In this document: in pieces, positions 7,312 to 14,143 of the stretch
Position numbering within the stretch: the stretch's first letter is position 1
How the letters are laid out: each line of letters starts with the position of its first letter
NCBI GenBank assembly: GCA_003520745.1
Contig: DOUE01000007.1
Location: 22,805-43,803, forward strand
Reading direction: 5' to 3'
Source of the DNA: Erysipelotrichaceae bacterium
Lineage (GTDB): Bacteria; Bacillota_I; Bacilli_A; Erysipelotrichales; Erysipelotrichaceae
DNA length: 20,999 nt
The notes under the pieces: generated by a model
Told to the model about the DNA's origin: nothing
Databases searched by the model: none
The model's input: only the letters and a program-made list of their open reading frames with translations
Position numbers and translations under genes: made by a program

Positions 7312-9114
7312 ATGGATCAATCGAAAATTCGAAATTTCTCGATCATTGCGCATATCGACCACGGGAAATCCACGCTGGCCGACCGGATTCTTGAAATGAC
7401 CCAGACGGTCGCTTCGCGCGATATGGTCGAACAAATCCTCGATAGCATGTCGCTGGAACGCGAACGGGGGATCACGATCAAACTGAACGCCGTCCAGTTG
7501 AAATACACTGCCAAGAACGGGGAAGAGTATCTTTTCCATCTCATCGATACCCCGGGTCACGTCGATTTCACCTATGAAGTATCCCGCTCCCTGGCGGCCT
7601 GCGAAGGGGCGGTTTTAGTCGTCGACGCGTCGCAGGGCATCGAGGCGCAAACCTTGGCCAACGTCTATCTCGCCCTCGACAACAACCTTGAAATCATCCC
7701 GGTCATCAACAAGATCGACCTGCCTTCCGCCATGCCCAACATGGTCATCGACGAAATCGAAAACATCATCGGGTTGGAGGCGAAGAATGCGCCTTTGATC
7801 TCGGCGAAGAGCGGATTGAATGTCGACCAGGTGCTCGAAGCCATCGTCGAGCGTGTCCCCGCGCCAGGCGGCAGCCCCGACCATCCGTTACAAGCCCTTG
7901 TCTTCGACTCGATCTTCGATACGTACCGCGGAGTCATTTCCTATGTCCGCATCAAAGAAGGCCAAGTCAAGGTCGGGGATAAGATCCGCTTCATGCAGAC
8001 CAATTCCGAATACGAAGTCACGGAACTCGGGATCCGCACCCCCAAGGAAGTGAAGAAAGACATGCTTCAATGCGGGGAAGTCGGATGGATCGCAGCCCAG
8101 GTCCGATCGGTCAAGGACGTCCACGTCGGGGATACGATCACTTCGGTCGAAAACCCCGCTCCGACCCCTTTACCCGGATACCGCCAACTCAATTCCATGG
8201 TGTTCTGCGGACTCTACCCCGTCGACACCAACCGCTACAACGACCTACGCGACGCCCTGGAGAAACTCCAGCTCAACGACGCGGCATTGCGCTTTGAAGC
8301 CGAATCCTCCCAGGCTTTGGGTTTCGGATTCCGTTGCGGGTTCCTCGGACTCCTGCATATGGATGTCATCCAGGAGCGTCTTGAGCGCGAATACAACCTG
8401 AACCTCATCGCCACAGCGCCCTCCGTCGTCTACCATGCGTTCTTGACGGACGGAACGATGATGGAAATCGACAACCCCTCCTTTTTGCCCGATGTCCAGC
8501 GCATCGAGCACATGGAAGAACCCTATGTCAAAGCGACGATCATGGTCCCCAAGGACTATATCGGACCGGTCATGGAACTCAGCCAAAAGAAGCGCGGCAT
8601 CTACAAGGACATGCATTACATCGATCCGACCCGCAACACCTTGGTCTATGAACTTCCGTTGGCGGAAATCGTCTTCGACTACTTCGATAAACTCAAATCG
8701 GCCACCAAGGGCTATGCTTCCTTGGATTATGAATTGATCGGGTACCAAGCCTCCAACCTGGTCAAAATGGACATCATGCTGAACACGGAAGTCATCGACG
8801 CCCTCTCGACGATCGTGCATCGCGACTTCGCCTACGGACGCGGAAAAGTCATCACGGAGAAACTCCGCAAACTCATCCCGAGGCAGCAATTCGAAATCCC
8901 CATCCAGGCCGCCATCAACCACAAGATCATCGCGCGCAGCGACATCAAAGCCCTGCGTAAGAACGTTTTGGCGAAGTGTTACGGCGGGGACATTTCACGT
9001 AAGAAGAAATTGTTGGAGAAACAGAAGGAAGGGAAGAAGCGCATGAAGATGGTCGGATCCGTCGAAGTGCCGCAGGAAGCCTTCATGGCCGTCCTTTCCA
9101 TGGATGACGAATAA
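7312..9114 (+). CDS. lepA: Elongation factor 4 (LepA GTPase)
   Basis: LepA is a ribosome-associated translational GTPase thought to help ribosome assembly or back-translocation under stress. Visible motifs are the P-loop AHIDHGKSTL (residues 13-22), the switch region RERGITIK, DTPGHVDFTYEVSR and NKIDLP. The EF-G-like domains follow, and the LepA-specific C-terminal domain ends with YGGDISRKKKLLEKQKEGKK, a hallmark of the family. The length of 600 residues is normal. AAGGAGG (7298-7304) lies seven bases before the ATG. It follows the ECF S gene after 49 bases in which I see no promoter or terminator, so it may be transcribed from the fmt promoter. The lepA-hemW order is conserved across Firmicutes; here a small MazG-like gene is inserted. 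Confidence 0.97.
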   Translation: MDQSKIRNFSIIAHIDHGKSTLADRILEMTQTVASRDMVEQILDSMSLERERGITIKLNAVQLKYTAKNGEEYLFHLIDTPGHVDFTYEVSRSLAACEGAVLVVDASQGIEAQTLANVYLALDNNLEIIPVINKIDLPSAMPNMVIDEIENIIGLEAKNAPLISAKSGLNVDQVLEAIVERVPAPGGSPDHPLQALVFDSIFDTYRGVISYVRIKEGQVKVGDKIRFMQTNSEYEVTELGIRTPKEVKKDMLQCGEVGWIAAQVRSVKDVHVGDTITSVENPAPTPLPGYRQLNSMVFCGLYPVDTNRYNDLRDALEKLQLNDAALRFEAESSQALGFGFRCGFLGLLHMDVIQERLEREYNLNLIATAPSVVYHAFLTDGTMMEIDNPSFLPDVQRIEHMEEPYVKATIMVPKDYIGPVMELSQKKRGIYKDMHYIDPTRNTLVYELPLAEIVFDYFDKLKSATKGYASLDYELIGYQASNLVKMDIMLNTEVIDALSTIVHRDFAYGRGKVITEKLRKLIPRQQFEIPIQAAINHKIIARSDIKALRKNVLAKCYGGDISRKKKLLEKQKEGKKRMKMVGSVEVPQEAFMAVLSMDDE

Positions 9115-9115
9115 C

Positions 9116-9391
9116 ATGGAAGAACTGCTCGCGAATATCCAGAAGATGCGCCAAGACAAGGGGTGGGATCTCAGCGACACGCCGGAAATCCTGGCCAAGT
9201 CCGTCTTCGTCGAAGCCGGGGAGTTATTGGAATGTTATTTGGGTGAACCCGATTTGGAACACATCAAGTCGGAGTTGGCGGACGTGCTGATGTACGCCCT
9301 TTCCCTATGTGTCGACCTCGGGTTGGATCCCGTCGACGTCGTAACCTCCAAGTTCATGGACATCGACGCCCGCTACCCCTCGAAACCATGA
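9116..9391 (+). CDS. MazG-like nucleotide pyrophosphohydrolase, minimal single-domain
   Basis: A 91-residue all-alpha protein with the MazG-superfamily metal-binding signature: E33-x-x-E36 in FVEAGELLE and E53-x-x-D56 in KSELADVLMY. Relatives hydrolyse noncanonical or excess nucleoside triphosphates to monophosphates and pyrophosphate. The N-terminal QKMRQDKGWDL also fits the family. The ATG at 9116 starts one base after the lepA stop codon, with GGATGA eight bases upstream; an ATG at 9104 inside lepA is a less likely start. The gene overlaps hemW in an ATGA arrangement, so the three genes are probably one transcript. The substrate is not deducible; these small proteins usually act as dimers or tetramers. 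Confidence 0.82.
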   Translation: MEELLANIQKMRQDKGWDLSDTPEILAKSVFVEAGELLECYLGEPDLEHIKSELADVLMYALSLCVDLGLDPVDVVTSKFMDIDARYPSKP

Positions 9392-10482
9392 TCGAATCCC
9401 TCTACCTCCATGTCCCGTTCTGCGAGGACATCTGCGCCTACTGCGATTTCACCCGGGTGAAAATCCATCCGATCTTGGTCGAGAAATATTTGCTAACCTT
9501 GTTTGACGAAATCAAGGCGATCCCTAAACATCCGATGAAGACGCTCTATCTGGGCGGAGGGACGCCGAGCGCATTGGCGACGGAAGAACTGGAAGCCCTG
9601 TTTTCGTCCCTGGAAGGATATCATGATCCATCCACCGAATTCACGATGGAAGCCAATCCGGATTCGATCACAGGTGAAAAAGCGGAGTTAATGGTCCGCT
9701 ACGGCGTCAACCGCGTCAGCATGGGGGTGCAGACTTTCGATGCGGATGAACTGGCCTTGCTGAATCGGACGCATACGGCGCAGGACATCGAAAACGCGAT
9801 CTCTACACTACATCAAGCGGGCATCCATAACCTTTCGATCGATCTGATCTACGGTCTTCCCAGACAAACCCTTGAAAGTTGGGAAGCCACGCTTCGTCAT
9901 GCGGTCTCCCTGGACATTTCGCACATTTCGCTTTACAGCCTGACCATCGAAGAACACTCCGAGTTCGGACGCAAAGGGATGAAACAATGCGACGGCGACC
10001 TTGAAGCCGCGATGTATTTCAAAGCCGTCCAGGTTCTTGGCGAACAAGGGTTCGATCGCTACGAAATCAGCAGTTTCACCAAAGATAAACCCTCAAGACA
10101 CAATCTTGCCTATTGGCACTATGATGAGTTCTACGGACTCGGTCCCGGAGCGACCCAGATGACGGATCATCGCCGCATCGTCAAAACCACCAATCTGGAT
10201 CGCTATGCCAAAGGGAAAACCGTAGGCGAAATCACGGAACTGAGCGTCGATGACGAGCAATTCGAATTCATCATGATGGGTTTAAGGTTGACGGAAGGGA
10301 TCGATTTGGATCGCTTCGAATCCCGCTTCCATCTTCGGGCGGAAGAACGGTTCGCCCAAGCGATCCTAGAAAACGTCGCGAAAAAAAGGCTCGTCCTGAC
10401 GACGAACCGCTTGGCGTGCACCGATGAAGGACTCGCAATGTTAAACGACGTCCTGCTTAGTTTTCTTCCCGATACGCCTTGA
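9388..10482 (+). CDS. hemW: Radical SAM heme chaperone HemW-like protein
   Basis: HemW (formerly annotated as an oxygen-independent coproporphyrinogen oxidase) is a radical SAM protein thought to deliver heme. The 364-residue sequence begins MIESLYLHVPFCEDICAYC with the cluster-binding cysteines C12, C16 and C19 in the CxxxCxxC spacing. YLGGGTPSAL, FTMEANPDSIT, RVSMGVQTFD, LSIDLIYGLPRQT and SRHNLAYWHYDEFYGLGPGA are all HemW/HemN family blocks. The position after lepA favours HemW over true HemN. The ATG at 9388 overlaps the upstream stop codon; there is no strong ribosome site, so translation may depend on coupling. An 81-base in-frame extension upstream would sit inside the MazG-like gene and is rejected. 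The 3' end overlaps the opposing dehydrogenase gene by 26 bases. Confidence 0.9.
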   Translation: MIESLYLHVPFCEDICAYCDFTRVKIHPILVEKYLLTLFDEIKAIPKHPMKTLYLGGGTPSALATEELEALFSSLEGYHDPSTEFTMEANPDSITGEKAELMVRYGVNRVSMGVQTFDADELALLNRTHTAQDIENAISTLHQAGIHNLSIDLIYGLPRQTLESWEATLRHAVSLDISHISLYSLTIEEHSEFGRKGMKQCDGDLEAAMYFKAVQVLGEQGFDRYEISSFTKDKPSRHNLAYWHYDEFYGLGPGATQMTDHRRIVKTTNLDRYAKGKTVGEITELSVDDEQFEFIMMGLRLTEGIDLDRFESRFHLRAEERFAQAILENVAKKRLVLTTNRLACTDEGLAMLNDVLLSFLPDTP

Positions 10483-11326
10483 TCAACGCCTGCGTACCCA
10501 ACATACCGTGTCCTTCCTCAAGAAGCGTGCGGTATTTTTTCAACACTTCGGCCAATATCGGGAGATCGAGCTGGAACCCCGTCGCTTCTTCCATCACCAA
10601 ATCCATGTCCTTGACGAAATGATGGATGTAGAAGCCGGGTGCCGTATCGTTCTTCAGGATTTTCGGACCATTGTTGGAGAGCTGCCAACTCCCGGCGGCT
10701 CCGGTCGAAATCGCCTGCAGCATCTTGTCCGCATCCAATCCCGACGCTTGCGCATACAGGATCGCTTCCGTCGTCGCTGCAATCGCACCGGCGACCGCGA
10801 TCTGGTTGGCCATCTTGGTATGCTGACCGAAAGAAGCCTGTCCCATACGGCGGATGTTCTTGCCGAGTTTCTCAAATAACGGAAGGACTTCGTTGAACGC
10901 ATCTTCATCCCCGCCGACCATGATCGCCAAGGTCGCGTTACGCGCCCCCACATCACCGCCTGAAACCGGTGCGTCCAATACGCTGATCCCTCGTGTTTTT
11001 CCTTCTTGATAGAGTCGTTGCGCAAGCTTGGGCGACGAAGTGGTCATGTCGACGCAGATCGTGCCCTTGGTCGCATGGCGCAGAATCCCGTTTTCACCCC
11101 CATACACTTCTTCGACATCCTTAGGGTAGCCGACCATCGTAAACACGATGTCCGCCCCTTTGACACATTCTGCCACCGAATCGAACCAGACCGCCCCGGC
11201 ATCGATCAGATTCTGCGCTTTTAGCGGACTGCGCGTAAACACATTGACGGCATAACCCGCATCCATCAGATGCTTCGCCATCGCATTCCCCATCACACCC
11301 GTACCGATCCACGCTATTTTTCTCAT
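10457..11326 (-). CDS. NAD(P)-dependent beta-hydroxyacid dehydrogenase (3-hydroxyisobutyrate dehydrogenase family)
   Basis: A 289-residue oxidoreductase of the family that includes 3-hydroxyisobutyrate dehydrogenase, tartronate semialdehyde reductase (GarR) and related enzymes. The Rossmann nucleotide-binding motif is IGTGVMGNAMAKHL (residues 7-20), the substrate-binding loop is LDAPVSGGDVGARNATLAIM around Ser 122, and the catalytic motif GQHTKMANQ contains Lys 171 and Asn 174. The length and all motifs match the family, so an active enzyme is expected; the exact hydroxyacid cannot be read. An Asp-free cofactor loop (FTRSPLK after the second strand) would permit NADP. The start ATG at 11326 has GAGGT upstream. 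It is head-to-head with rpsO and tail-to-tail with hemW, an isolated metabolic gene on the minus strand. Confidence 0.88.
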   Translation of the reverse strand: MRKIAWIGTGVMGNAMAKHLMDAGYAVNVFTRSPLKAQNLIDAGAVWFDSVAECVKGADIVFTMVGYPKDVEEVYGGENGILRHATKGTICVDMTTSSPKLAQRLYQEGKTRGISVLDAPVSGGDVGARNATLAIMVGGDEDAFNEVLPLFEKLGKNIRRMGQASFGQHTKMANQIAVAGAIAATTEAILYAQASGLDADKMLQAISTGAAGSWQLSNNGPKILKNDTAPGFYIHHFVKDMDLVMEEATGFQLDLPILAEVLKKYRTLLEEGHGMLGTQALIKAYREEN

Positions 11327-11344
11327 TTTAAGTACCTCGAAGCC

Positions 11345-11374
11345 ATTATATCACGTAGAAATCATGCCGGTCAC
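11345..11374 (-). promoter_or_regulatory. Promoter of the beta-hydroxyacid dehydrogenase gene
   Basis: On the minus strand, TATAAT (plus 11345-11350) is preceded by TGA, an extended -10. GTGACC (plus 11369-11374) is a plausible -35 at 18 bases. The -35 touches the -35 of the divergent rpsO promoter. Confidence 0.6.
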
Positions 11375-11403
11375 TTGCCAAAGGGCGGGTTGTATGATAT
11401 TCT
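11375..11403 (+). promoter_or_regulatory. Promoter of rpsO
   Basis: TTGCCA at 11375-11380 (five of six consensus bases) and TATTCT at 11398-11403, preceded by TGA, are separated by 17 bases. Transcription from here would begin near 11410 and give a leader of about 73 bases. The -10 itself is imperfect, so this is a candidate rather than a firm call. Confidence 0.55.
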
Positions 11404-11419
11404 GTTCATGCTTTTGTAC

Positions 11420-11477
11420 TGGGTCTTTGGATTTCCTCATCCATCCACGCGGTATAGAAGGACTCAACAAGGAGGAG
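11420..11477 (+). promoter_or_regulatory. Candidate structured leader of rpsO (S15 autoregulatory element)
   Basis: TGGGTC (11420-11425) can pair with GACTCA (11461-11466), with a G-U pair next to G-C pairs. Inside it, TGGAT (11428-11432) pairs with ATCCA (11439-11443). The six-base loop of this inner hairpin, TTCCTC, contains TCCTC, which is complementary to GAGGA (11472-11476) in the ribosome site of rpsO. The RNA could thus fold as a pseudoknot covering the Shine-Dalgarno. S15 is known to repress its own mRNA by binding structured leaders in several bacteria; this particular fold is my reading and has not been computed. Confidence 0.4.
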
Positions 11478-11482
11478 TACAC

Positions 11483-11749
11483 ATGTTATTGAAAGCTGAA
11501 AAGACCGCCATCATCCAACAGTATGCCCGTTTCGAAGGGGATACCGGTTCGGTCGAAGTCCAAGTCGCCGTTCTGACCGCTCAAATCAACCGTTTGACCG
11601 ATCACTTGAAAGAACACAAGAAAGACTACCATTCGCTTCGCGGTCTGATGAAGATGGTCGGACGTCGCCGTAGCCTGATGGTCTATCTGCGCAACGAAGA
11701 TGTCAACCGTTACCGTGAATTGGTACAACGTCTAGGTCTCCGTAAGTAA
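11483..11749 (+). CDS. rpsO: 30S ribosomal protein S15
   Basis: S15 binds the central domain of 16S rRNA and organises the small-subunit platform. The 88-residue sequence has all the family blocks: EKTAIIQQYARFEGDTGSVE, VLTAQINRLTDHLKEHKKDY, SLRGLMKMVGRRRSLMVYL and the C-terminal YRELVQRLGLRK. The length is typical (88-89). AAGGAGG at 11469-11475 lies seven bases before the ATG; a longer frame upstream overlaps the divergent gene's promoter and is rejected. It is followed by pnp, the order found in most bacteria, but each of the two genes here has its own promoter, and a strong terminator lies between them. Confidence 0.97.
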   Translation: MLLKAEKTAIIQQYARFEGDTGSVEVQVAVLTAQINRLTDHLKEHKKDYHSLRGLMKMVGRRRSLMVYLRNEDVNRYRELVQRLGLRK

Positions 11750-11754
11750 GTCGA

Positions 11755-11783
11755 AAAAGCAACCGCGAGGTTGCTTTTCTCTT
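11755..11783 (+). terminator. Intrinsic terminator between rpsO and pnp
   Basis: AAAAGCAACC (11755-11764) and GGTTGCTTTT (11769-11778) form a perfect ten-base-pair stem with a GCGA tetraloop, followed by a short CT-rich tail. It lies five bases after the rpsO stop codon. Because the T run is partly in the stem, read-through into pnp is possible. Confidence 0.85.
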
Positions 11784-11835
11784 GGATCAGGGCAAAATCA
11801 AGCAGAAAACATTCGTGGCGTTTAAGAAAAGGATA

Positions 11836-11844
11836 TGCTAAAAT
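11836..11844 (+). promoter_or_regulatory. Extended -10 promoter of pnp
   Basis: TGCTAAAAT is an extended -10 with one mismatch to TATAAT. No good -35 is present at 16-18 bases upstream. The AGAGGAG ribosome site at 11861-11867 precedes the pnp start at 11873, leaving a leader of about 22 bases. Confidence 0.5.
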
Positions 11845-11872
11845 GAATAAGTTAAAACAAAGAGGAGAAAAC

Positions 11873-14068
11873 ATGGCAAAACAAGTATTTAGTTTAGATT
11901 TCTGTGGAAGAAATCTAACCGTCGAAACGGGAGAAATTGCCAAACAAGCAGGCGGATCCGTATTGATCCGCTACGAGGATACGGTCGTTCTATCGGCCGC
12001 AACCGCAGCGAAAAGTCCGAAGGACATCGATTTCTTTCCGTTGACCGTCTTATATGAAGAAAAACTCTACTCCGTCGGGAAGATCCCGGGCGGATTCCTC
12101 CGTCGTGAAGGACGTCCGAGCGAACATGCGACCTTAACCTCGCGCATGATCGACCGTCCGATCCGTCCTCTGTTCGCGGACGGGTTCCGTAACGAAGTCC
12201 AGGTCGTCAACACCGTGCTTTCGGTCGACTACGACCGCTCGCCCGAAATGACGGCGATGTTGGGCGCTTCGTTGGCCTTGTGCGTCAGCGACGTCCCGTT
12301 CAACGGACCGATCGCGGGTGTCCAGGTCGGACGCGTGAACGGCGAATACATCATCAACCCCACTCTTGAAGAATTCGAAAAATCCGACATCAACCTGATC
12401 GTCGCGGGAACCAAGGACGCCATCAACATGGTCGAAGCCGGTGCCAGGGAAGTCAGCGAAGAAGCGATGTTGGAAGCGATGTTGTTCGGGCATGAGTTCA
12501 TCGTGAAACTCTGCGATTTCCAACTTGAAATCGCAGCCAAAGTCGGGAAACCGAAGATGGAAATCAAACTCTATGAAGTCAGCGCCGAACTGAACGCGGA
12601 AGTTCGCGGATTCTGCCAGACGCGTTTGGAAGAAGCCGTCCGTATCCACGATAAACTCGAACGTTACGGGAAAATCGATGAAATCGAAGCCGAGGCCGTT
12701 GCGATGTTTGAAGCCCGCGCCTATGTCAGCGAATCCTTGAAATCCAAGACGTTGAAGCAGGTCAAAGAAGTCACGCACACGATCGTCGCGGATGAAGTCC
12801 GTCGTCTGATCACCGTCGAAAAGATCCGTCCGGACGGACGCGGCATCGCCGAATTGCGCCCGCTCAACAGTCAGATCGACCTGTTGCCGCGCGTCCATGG
12901 CAGTGCGATGTTCACCCGCGGAGAAACGCAAGTCCTCTCGGTCTGTACCTTGGGACCCTTGGGCGATAACCAGATCATCGACGATTTGACGGAAGTCGAA
13001 TCGAAACGTTTTATGCACCATTACAACTTCCCGCCGTATTCGGTCGGGGAAACCGGTCGCATGGGTTCTCCGGGACGCCGCGAAATCGGGCATGGTGCCT
13101 TGGGTGAACGTGCTTTATTGCAAGTCCTACCCAATGAAATCGAATTCCCGTATGCGATCCGTCTAGTCGCCGAAACGCTGGAATCCAACGGATCCAGCTC
13201 GCAGGCGTCCATTTGCGCGGGCACCATGGCCTTGATGGCTTCCGGTGTTCCGATCAAGGCACCGGTCGCGGGCATCGCGATGGGTCTTGTCACCTGGGGT
13301 GACCATTACACCGTCTTGACCGACATCCAAGGGATGGAAGATCATTTCGGCGACATGGACTTCAAGGTCGCGGGGACCAAAGACGGCATCACCGCCATGC
13401 AGATGGATATCAAAATCGCGGGCTTGAACCGTGAAATCCTCAAAGAAGCGTTGGAACAAGCCAAGATCGGCCGTCACCAAATCATGGAAAACATGATGGC
13501 GGTCATCAGCGAACCGCGCGCCAACGTCGGAACCTACGCGCCGAAGATCGCCATGTTGACGATCCCGACCGATAAGATCCGCGAAGTCATCGGAGCCGGC
13601 GGCAAGATCATCAACCAGATCATCGCCGATTGCAATAACGTGAAGATCGATATCGAAGACGACGGAAGAGTCATGATCTACCATCAGGACCAAGCGTCCA
13701 TCGACAAGGCGCGCCTGAAGATCGAAAGCATTTGCCGCACCGCGAAGGTCGGCGAAATCTACGATGGTAAAGTCGTGCGTCTGGAAGCCTTCGGAGCGTT
13801 CGTCGAACTGTTCCCAGGCACCGACGGCATGATCCATGTCTCCAAGATCGCCTATGAACGTGTCGAAAAACCTTCCGACGTCCTGAAAATGGGTGAAGTC
13901 GTCAAGGTCATCGTCACGGAAGTCGACGAAAAGGGACGCGTCAACGTATCCCGTAAAGATTTGCTTCCCAAACCGGAAGGTTATGTCGAAAAACCGCGCG
14001 AACCGCGAGGGGATCGTCCAGACCGCGGCGAACGCCGTCCGTATCAAGGGAATAAAGACAGAAAGTAA
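11873..14068 (+). CDS. pnp: Polyribonucleotide nucleotidyltransferase (PNPase)
   Basis: PNPase degrades RNA 3' to 5' with phosphate and is a core part of bacterial RNA turnover. The 731-residue protein has two RNase PH-like domains (first from VLIRYEDTVVLSAATAAKSP, second from IRPDGRGIAELRPLNSQIDL), with the active-site block SNGSSSQASICAG and DIQGMEDHFGDMDFKVAGT. A KH domain with the GAGG loop (IREVIGAGGKIINQIIADC) and an S1 domain (GEIYDGKVVRLEAFGAFVEL) follow. After the S1 domain there is a basic, Arg/Gly/Pro-rich tail of about 35 residues (EPRGDRPDRGERRPYQG), slightly longer than in B. subtilis (705 residues in total). The start at 11873 is set by AGAGGAG and the conserved N-terminus; the longer frame from 11771 would run through the promoter. 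Confidence 0.97.
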   Translation: MAKQVFSLDFCGRNLTVETGEIAKQAGGSVLIRYEDTVVLSAATAAKSPKDIDFFPLTVLYEEKLYSVGKIPGGFLRREGRPSEHATLTSRMIDRPIRPLFADGFRNEVQVVNTVLSVDYDRSPEMTAMLGASLALCVSDVPFNGPIAGVQVGRVNGEYIINPTLEEFEKSDINLIVAGTKDAINMVEAGAREVSEEAMLEAMLFGHEFIVKLCDFQLEIAAKVGKPKMEIKLYEVSAELNAEVRGFCQTRLEEAVRIHDKLERYGKIDEIEAEAVAMFEARAYVSESLKSKTLKQVKEVTHTIVADEVRRLITVEKIRPDGRGIAELRPLNSQIDLLPRVHGSAMFTRGETQVLSVCTLGPLGDNQIIDDLTEVESKRFMHHYNFPPYSVGETGRMGSPGRREIGHGALGERALLQVLPNEIEFPYAIRLVAETLESNGSSSQASICAGTMALMASGVPIKAPVAGIAMGLVTWGDHYTVLTDIQGMEDHFGDMDFKVAGTKDGITAMQMDIKIAGLNREILKEALEQAKIGRHQIMENMMAVISEPRANVGTYAPKIAMLTIPTDKIREVIGAGGKIINQIIADCNNVKIDIEDDGRVMIYHQDQASIDKARLKIESICRTAKVGEIYDGKVVRLEAFGAFVELFPGTDGMIHVSKIAYERVEKPSDVLKMGEVVKVIVTEVDEKGRVNVSRKDLLPKPEGYVEKPREPRGDRPDRGERRPYQGNKDRK

Positions 14069-14091
14069 AACGGCGCAAGCCGTTTTCTTTT
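14067..14091 (+). terminator. Intrinsic terminator of pnp
   Basis: AAAACGGC (14067-14074) pairs with GCCGTTTT (14079-14086) around a GCAA tetraloop, followed by CTTTT. The stem's first bases are part of the TAA stop codon at 14066-14068, so terminator and coding end overlap. Confidence 0.85.
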
Positions 14092-14118
14092 CATCGTACG
14101 CGTGGAATATGGTAAAAT
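14090..14118 (+). promoter_or_regulatory. Promoter of pepV
   Basis: TGGTAAAAT at 14110-14118 is an extended -10 with one mismatch; TTCATC at 14090-14095, at a 17-base spacing, is a poor -35 that abuts the pnp terminator. AAGGAG (14131-14136) is the ribosome site for the ATG at 14144. This probably drives the pepV-trmB-M42 run. Confidence 0.5.
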
Positions 14119-14143
14119 AACCTATATGAAAAGGAGAATCACA

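Noticed and set aside
8245..8922. Minus-strand frame of 225 codons opposite lepA
   Set aside because: Antisense shadow of lepA with the same Asp/Val/Phe-rich composition.
11420..11477. A small-molecule riboswitch ahead of rpsO
   Set aside because: The element is too small, and the conserved cores of known riboswitches are not seen; S15 autoregulation explains it more simply.
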